DNA from: a virus
IMG/VR virus record: IMGVR_UViG_3300007734_000597
Span: 1 to 33,483 of that record
DNA length: 33,483 nucleotides
Reading direction: 5' to 3' (one strand)
In this document: one piece after another, positions 30,256-33,483 of the stretch
Numbering within the stretch: the stretch's first letter is position 1
How the letters are laid out: every line of letters begins with the position of its first letter
Notes under the pieces: generated by a model
What the model saw: the letters and a program-made list of their open reading frames with translations, nothing else
The model's database searches: none
Told to the model about the DNA's origin: nothing
Program-made: the position numbers and the translations under genes

Positions 30256-30542
30256 GCGCGCAAATCTGCCTCAAGTGCCTTGCCGACGGCGTTTTTATGC
30301 CGCTCAATAACTGCCGCACGCATAATCTTGAGGCAGCGCCGCGCAAAGAGGATCCAATAACCTTGAGGAGAGCGCGCAATGCGCGTGCCTATTATCGCAA
30401 CCGCGCGAGCAGGATGCAGCGGATGCGCGAATACTATGAAGCGCATAAGGAGCAACAACAGGCGCGGTTCAAGAAATGGTATGCAGCCAATAGTGAGGCG
30501 CTGCTAGAACGCAGGCGAGCGCAGAGGAGGCAGGCACAATGA
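30252..30542 (+). CDS. Zinc-finger/basic-helix protein (possible endonuclease VII-type fragment)
   Basis: A 96-residue protein from ATG 30252 (ATGA overlap). The N-terminus has CLKC and a second C-x2-H (NCRTH), a likely zinc finger. The rest is a long basic helix with YYRNRASRMQRMREYYEAHK and FKKWYAANSEALLERRRAQ. This zinc finger plus basic helix resembles the N-terminal halves of HNH endonuclease VII proteins such as the one at 25904, without the nuclease domain. It may be a remnant or an independent DNA-binding protein. Confidence 0.6.
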   Translation: MSAQICLKCLADGVFMPLNNCRTHNLEAAPRKEDPITLRRARNARAYYRNRASRMQRMREYYEAHKEQQQARFKKWYAANSEALLERRRAQRRQAQ

Positions 30543-31945
30543 TCCTTGCAGGCGACTGCATTGAGCAGATGAGGACGCTGGAGGCAGACAGCGTAGATGC
30601 CATTGTGACTGACCCGCCATACGGCCTTGAGTTTATGGGGAAGGACTGGGACGGCTTTGGTACTCCGCTCGGCTTCCAGACTTGGACGGAGCAGTGGGCG
30701 CGTGAGGCGCTGCGCGTGCTGAAGCCAGGCGGACACCTGCTCGCCTTCGGCGGCACGCGGATGTATCACCGCCTCGCCGCTGGGATTGAGGATGCTGGCT
30801 TTGAGATTCGTGACACGCTGATGTGGCTCTACGGCTCAGGCTTCCCCAAGAGCCTAGATGTGAGTAAGGCGATTGACAAGGTGAACGGACAAACTGGGCG
30901 GCTGTTCAAGTTTACTGGCTGGATGAGAACAACTGGGCTGACCGCTCGCCAAATAAACGAAGCAACTGGAACGCATATGGGCAGCCACTATCTTACGCAT
31001 TTAACACAGCCTGCTATCCCAACACCAGAAATCTGGGCAACATTGCGGCCATTGTGCTCAGATGTTCCTGCGTGGGTTGATGAGTTGGTGGCAAGGATTG
31101 CCGCCGAGCGCGAAGTGACTGGCGTGCGCGATGGAAACCTTCTGGCGGTTGCGCCAGGGCAAAACAATGAGCGAAGCGCAACCGCGCTCAACATCACCGC
31201 ACCTTCAACCGAAGCAGCCAAGAAGTGGCAAGGCTGGGGAACCGCACTCAAGCCAGCCGTTGAGCCAATCGTGCTGGCGCGCAAGCCGCTCATTGGCACG
31301 GTTGCAGAGAATGTGCTGACGCACGGCACTGGCGCGCTGAACATTGACGCAAGCAGGATTGGAACGGACGGCGAATCTTTACACAGCGGCACCCCAGCAG
31401 GAACGAACAACACCGTGCTTGGCTCAGGGTTGGGCATAAGTTCTGGCAAATCACAAGCACTTGGTGGACGCTGGCCAGCCAACATCCTGCTGGATGAAGC
31501 AGCCGCTGCATTGCTGGATGAGCAGAGCGGCGTGAGCGAATCAACAATGCACGCCCGCGCGAGGGTAGGGACGATGCCAGGGTATGAAGGAGGGTGGAAG
31601 CCTGATGTAAATAACAGAGGACTGAGCGACTTCGGCGGCGCTTCACGCTTCTTCTATGTTGCAAAGGCAAGCCGCTCAGAGCGCAACAAGGGGCTAAATG
31701 AGCGCAACATCCACCCAACCGTGAAGCCGGTTGACCTGATGCGCTACCTCATCAGGCTCGTCACGCCAAAGGGCGGCACCGTGCTTGACCCCTTCCTCGG
31801 ATCAGGCACCACCGCAGTGGCAGCCATTGAGGAAGGCGTGGCGTGGATCGGCTGCGAGCGTGAGCCTGAGTACCTTCAGATCATTGAGGCACGAGTAGCA
31901 GCCGCTCAGCCTGGGATGGGCTTGGCGCTAGAGGAGCAGATATGA
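30539..31945 (+). CDS. Orphan DNA methyltransferase (N4/N6, beta-like)
   Basis: A 468-residue methyltransferase. Motif IV DPPY at residues 25-28 (VTDPPYGLEF) comes first and the SAM-binding motif I LDPFLGSGTTAVAA near residue 415 comes last, the order of beta-class amino-methyltransferases. The long middle part, from about residue 115, probably recognises the target sequence; its DNA is A/T-richer around 30930-31100. ATG has GAGGAGG 8 nt upstream. No restriction partner is encoded nearby, so it is an orphan, probably protecting or marking phage DNA. The target motif cannot be read from sequence. Confidence 0.9.
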   Translation: MILAGDCIEQMRTLEADSVDAIVTDPPYGLEFMGKDWDGFGTPLGFQTWTEQWAREALRVLKPGGHLLAFGGTRMYHRLAAGIEDAGFEIRDTLMWLYGSGFPKSLDVSKAIDKVNGQTGRLFKFTGWMRTTGLTARQINEATGTHMGSHYLTHLTQPAIPTPEIWATLRPLCSDVPAWVDELVARIAAEREVTGVRDGNLLAVAPGQNNERSATALNITAPSTEAAKKWQGWGTALKPAVEPIVLARKPLIGTVAENVLTHGTGALNIDASRIGTDGESLHSGTPAGTNNTVLGSGLGISSGKSQALGGRWPANILLDEAAAALLDEQSGVSESTMHARARVGTMPGYEGGWKPDVNNRGLSDFGGASRFFYVAKASRSERNKGLNERNIHPTVKPVDLMRYLIRLVTPKGGTVLDPFLGSGTTAVAAIEEGVAWIGCEREPEYLQIIEARVAAAQPGMGLALEEQI

Positions 31946-32481
31946 GACTAGACAGCCTCGTCACCTGGTTCAGAGAGCATCAAGATACGCTCCCGATCGT
32001 GATCCATCAGATCAACCAAATGGACGACGGCGGGGTGCCGAAGTGGACGGGGGACTTCGCCACCTACCTCAACGCCGCAGCTCACGCCACCTTCTCGGAG
32101 CAGGAGGAACGCAGGGTGCACGAGGGCACGCAGGCGGAGCAGGCCACGCTGATGCAAGTGACCGTCCAGCGCTACAAGTACCCAATGCACGCGGCCCTGC
32201 ATACCCTCAAGCGCTGCCGAGGCAGGGCGGGCGAACCGAAGCCTCACGAGATCGGCACGATGCTCATCGCCACCAGAGGCAATCTGACCGCTGCCCAAGA
32301 GTGGCTGATGCGGAAGTATCCCCTGATGCTGCATCGCGAGATCTGGCTTGAGGCAGCGGAGCGCACGCTCAATCTCCTGCACGAGCGATACACGGAGACT
32401 CCGCGTGCTATTGTGCGCGGCAAGTCCGAAGCCCAACTGAATGCCGAGGTGACCGATGCCCAAGCACCCGACAAAGCCTGA
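31942..32481 (+). CDS. Hypothetical helical protein
   Basis: A 179-residue protein of unknown family, mostly helical and soluble. It begins LDSLVTWFREHQDTLPIVIH, has a Cys/Arg-rich patch in the middle (LKRCRGRAGEPK) and a C-terminal helical stretch with WLMRKYPLMLHREIWLEAAE. ATGA overlap with the methyltransferase and 26-nt overlap with the next gene place it firmly in the operon. No metal or catalytic motif recognised. Confidence 0.65.
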   Translation: MRLDSLVTWFREHQDTLPIVIHQINQMDDGGVPKWTGDFATYLNAAAHATFSEQEERRVHEGTQAEQATLMQVTVQRYKYPMHAALHTLKRCRGRAGEPKPHEIGTMLIATRGNLTAAQEWLMRKYPLMLHREIWLEAAERTLNLLHERYTETPRAIVRGKSEAQLNAEVTDAQAPDKA

Positions 32482-32863
32482 CAAGTACGCGGCTCTGGAG
32501 GCGTATGTAGCCTCCTGTTTGCCCCTCCTTCGGCTTGAGAACTGGAAGATCACGATCCTGAACGATGTTGCACCTGAGGATCGCTACGCCGACATTGAGC
32601 CGAACGATCAGGCACAGACCGCCAACCTTCGCGTCGGCAACCTATTCTGGGCGCAGAAACCGCACGAGCAGCGCCTGACGATCGCCCACGAGCTCGTCCA
32701 TCTGCACCTGTGCCGACTAGATCAGGCCGTAGATCGGCTTGAGCCGGTGCTCGGCTCAGCTGCGTGGGCACCGTGGGCTGGCGTCTACGAGGATGCCTAC
32801 GAGCGCGCAACAGACGCAATCGCTGATGTTCTCGCGCCGCAGATCCCCGAGCCAAATCTCTAA
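32456..32863 (+). CDS. ImmA/SprT-like zinc metallopeptidase
   Basis: A 135-residue protein with the zinc motif HELVH at residues 78-82 (LTIAHELVHLHLC), with E79 as general base and E116 (YEDAYERATDAIAD) as a likely third ligand. The pattern fits ImmA/IrrE-type or SprT-like peptidases. ImmA enzymes cut phage repressors after DNA damage, but no repressor gene is seen here, so a host target or host-derived repressor is possible. It is the last gene of the early operon. Confidence 0.75.
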   Translation: MPKHPTKPDKYAALEAYVASCLPLLRLENWKITILNDVAPEDRYADIEPNDQAQTANLRVGNLFWAQKPHEQRLTIAHELVHLHLCRLDQAVDRLEPVLGSAAWAPWAGVYEDAYERATDAIADVLAPQIPEPNL

Positions 32864-33126
32864 CACAAGATCTGGCACAGATTCGGTAAATAAACCGCAA
32901 CATCGTGTATAGTCGCGCACAAGGCGCGACCGCAGCAGGACGCACGCGCTGGGCATAAGACTCGGCAGATGGAGTCGCCCTGAAATACAATCTGCCCGCG
33001 AGCCTTGTATTGGCTCGCCCTTTGGCTACATCGCGGGACGGTGCACAGTTCACGCGGTTAGGCGCTAGTACCTGATGCTAGTCGGCGGCACGGCACCGTA
33101 AGGTCGCCTTGACGGAGGTAGACCCC
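32864..33126 (+). ncRNA. Gene-free stretch with dense complementary segments (candidate structured RNA)
   Basis: No ORF is supported in these 263 nt. Perfect 7-bp complements: 32912-32918 with 32924-32930; 32964-32970 with 32990-32996; 32984-32990 with 33005-33011; 32998-33004 with 33012-33018; 32995-33001 with 33031-33037; 33038-33044 with 33093-33099. The second pairs the loop of the hairpin 32959-32963/32972-32976 with a downstream strand, and the third pairs the loop of 32998-33018 with an upstream strand, so both are pseudoknot-like. TATAGT at 32908-32913 resembles a -10 box but no good -35 was seen. RNA function is not proven; cis-acting packaging DNA is the main alternative. Confidence 0.5.
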
Positions 33127-33450
33127 GTGCTCAAACCTTGCCTGACTTGTGGCGTTCCAACAGGGGCCACCCGTTGCCCAGCCCACACCCTACCCAAGCA
33201 GGATCGCCTCAACAGACCGAGCCGGCAAGCGCGCGGCTACGACGCTGCGTGGCAGCGACTGAGCACCCAGCTCCGAGTGGAGCGACCGTGGTGCGAGATG
33301 TGCGGACGCAGCCAGACGCGCCTGACCGTTGACCACATCGTTCCGATGTCGCTGGGCGGCAGCAACGATCGCAGCAACCTGCGCGTTCTCTGCCTTGATT
33401 GCCACAATCGCTACGGCGCAACGAAGAGGCACCCCAGCATACTGGGGTAG
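33127..33450 (+). CDS. HNH endonuclease (terminase-associated)
   Basis: A 107-residue HNH nuclease. GTG at 33127 is chosen for GGAGGT at 33114-33119, 7 nt upstream; a TTG at 33109 is an alternative. N-terminal Cys/His knuckle C5, C8, C17, H20; then HNH: CEMCG (C56, C59), VDHIVPMSLGG (D69, H70), N84, and CLDCHN (C89, C92, H93, N94). Small HNH proteins beside TerS-TerL are needed for cleavage or packaging in many HK97-like phages. If the window ends are joined, it lies just upstream of TerS. Confidence 0.9.
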   Translation: MLKPCLTCGVPTGATRCPAHTLPKQDRLNRPSRQARGYDAAWQRLSTQLRVERPWCEMCGRSQTRLTVDHIVPMSLGGSNDRSNLRVLCLDCHNRYGATKRHPSILG

Positions 33451-33460
33451 GGTATTTTTT
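33431..33460 (+). terminator. Rho-independent terminator at end of HNH gene
   Basis: ACCCCAG (33431-33437), CATA loop, CTGGGGT (33442-33448): a perfect 7-bp hairpin overlapping the HNH stop codon, followed six bases later by six T (33455-33460). It would end transcription between HNH and TerS. Confidence 0.7.
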
Positions 33461-33483
33461 CTCAGAGGCTGCAAATAAAGCAC

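Noticed and set aside
32864-33126. tRNA or tmRNA
   Set aside because: Pseudoknots are tmRNA-like, but no T-arm consensus, acceptor stem or CCA-type end could be found. No tRNA cloverleaf seen elsewhere in the window.
32864-33450. HEARO/omega-RNA plus IscB-like RNA-guided nuclease
   Set aside because: A structured stretch beside an HNH gene is suggestive, but the HNH protein is only 107 residues, with no RuvC parts or bridge helix, and matches terminase-associated HNH proteins.
1-33483. Prophage or mobile element signs (integrase, attachment sites, IS elements)
   Set aside because: No integrase, recombinase, transposase, terminal inverted repeat or host gene was found.

Overview
The window looks like the complete, or nearly complete, genome of a tailed phage with siphovirus morphology, linearised just before the terminase genes. 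All confident genes are on the + strand and overlap or abut. The genome is GC-rich. The order (HNH nuclease, TerS, TerL, portal, protease, capsid, connectors, tail genes, lysis, replication) is that of HK97-like phages of actinobacteria and related freshwater bacteria. The actinobacterial host is an inference from gene style (four-Cys/acidic protease fusion, proline-rich secreted protein, GTG starts, strong AAGGAGG sites); nothing names the host. There is no integrase, Cro/CI pair, tRNA or CRISPR array, so a lytic life style is likely but not proven.

Layout: 67-7937 holds the packaging and head genes: TerS, TerL, a missed 45-residue membrane protein, portal, three small structural proteins, a prohead protease fused to a long N-terminal region, and the major capsid protein. 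A 13-bp hairpin with a UUCG loop follows the capsid gene. A three-gene glycosylation cassette (8013-10401: GT-B glycosyltransferase, GT-A glycosyltransferase, nucleotidyltransferase) sits between capsid and connector genes. The neck and tail genes run from 10401 to 19773 and include a tail-assembly chaperone with a clear -1 frameshift site (CCCAAAA at 13235), a short tape measure, minor tail proteins and a glycine-rich adhesin. The lysis/secretion block runs from 19775 to 22344 (XhlA-like protein, secreted Pro-rich protein, two holin candidates, C39-like peptidase). A small HTH-like protein, a metallophosphoesterase and a zinc ribbon close this half.

At 23882-24045 a hairpin cluster and a near-consensus promoter (TTGACA-17-TATCTT) separate this half from the early/replication operon (24046-32863). 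That operon encodes YqaJ-type exonuclease, endonuclease VII-like HNH protein, Rad52-type annealing protein, two PD-(D/E)XK nucleases, a DnaD-like replication protein, a LexA-type winged helix, an RlpA-like cell-wall protein, an orphan DNA methyltransferase and an ImmA-like zinc peptidase. There is no DNA polymerase, so replication probably uses the host replisome with phage-encoded recombination.

Two observations stand out. First, reading the whole window by eye I found no instance of the palindromes TCGA, ACGT, CATG or AATT, although other 4-base palindromes such as GATC, GCGC, AGCT and TGCA are common; synonymous codon choice is bent to avoid them. Second, the gene-free stretch 32864-33126, just before the HNH/TerS genes, is dense in perfect 7-bp complementary segments, two of which form apparent pseudoknots: a candidate structured RNA or packaging element.
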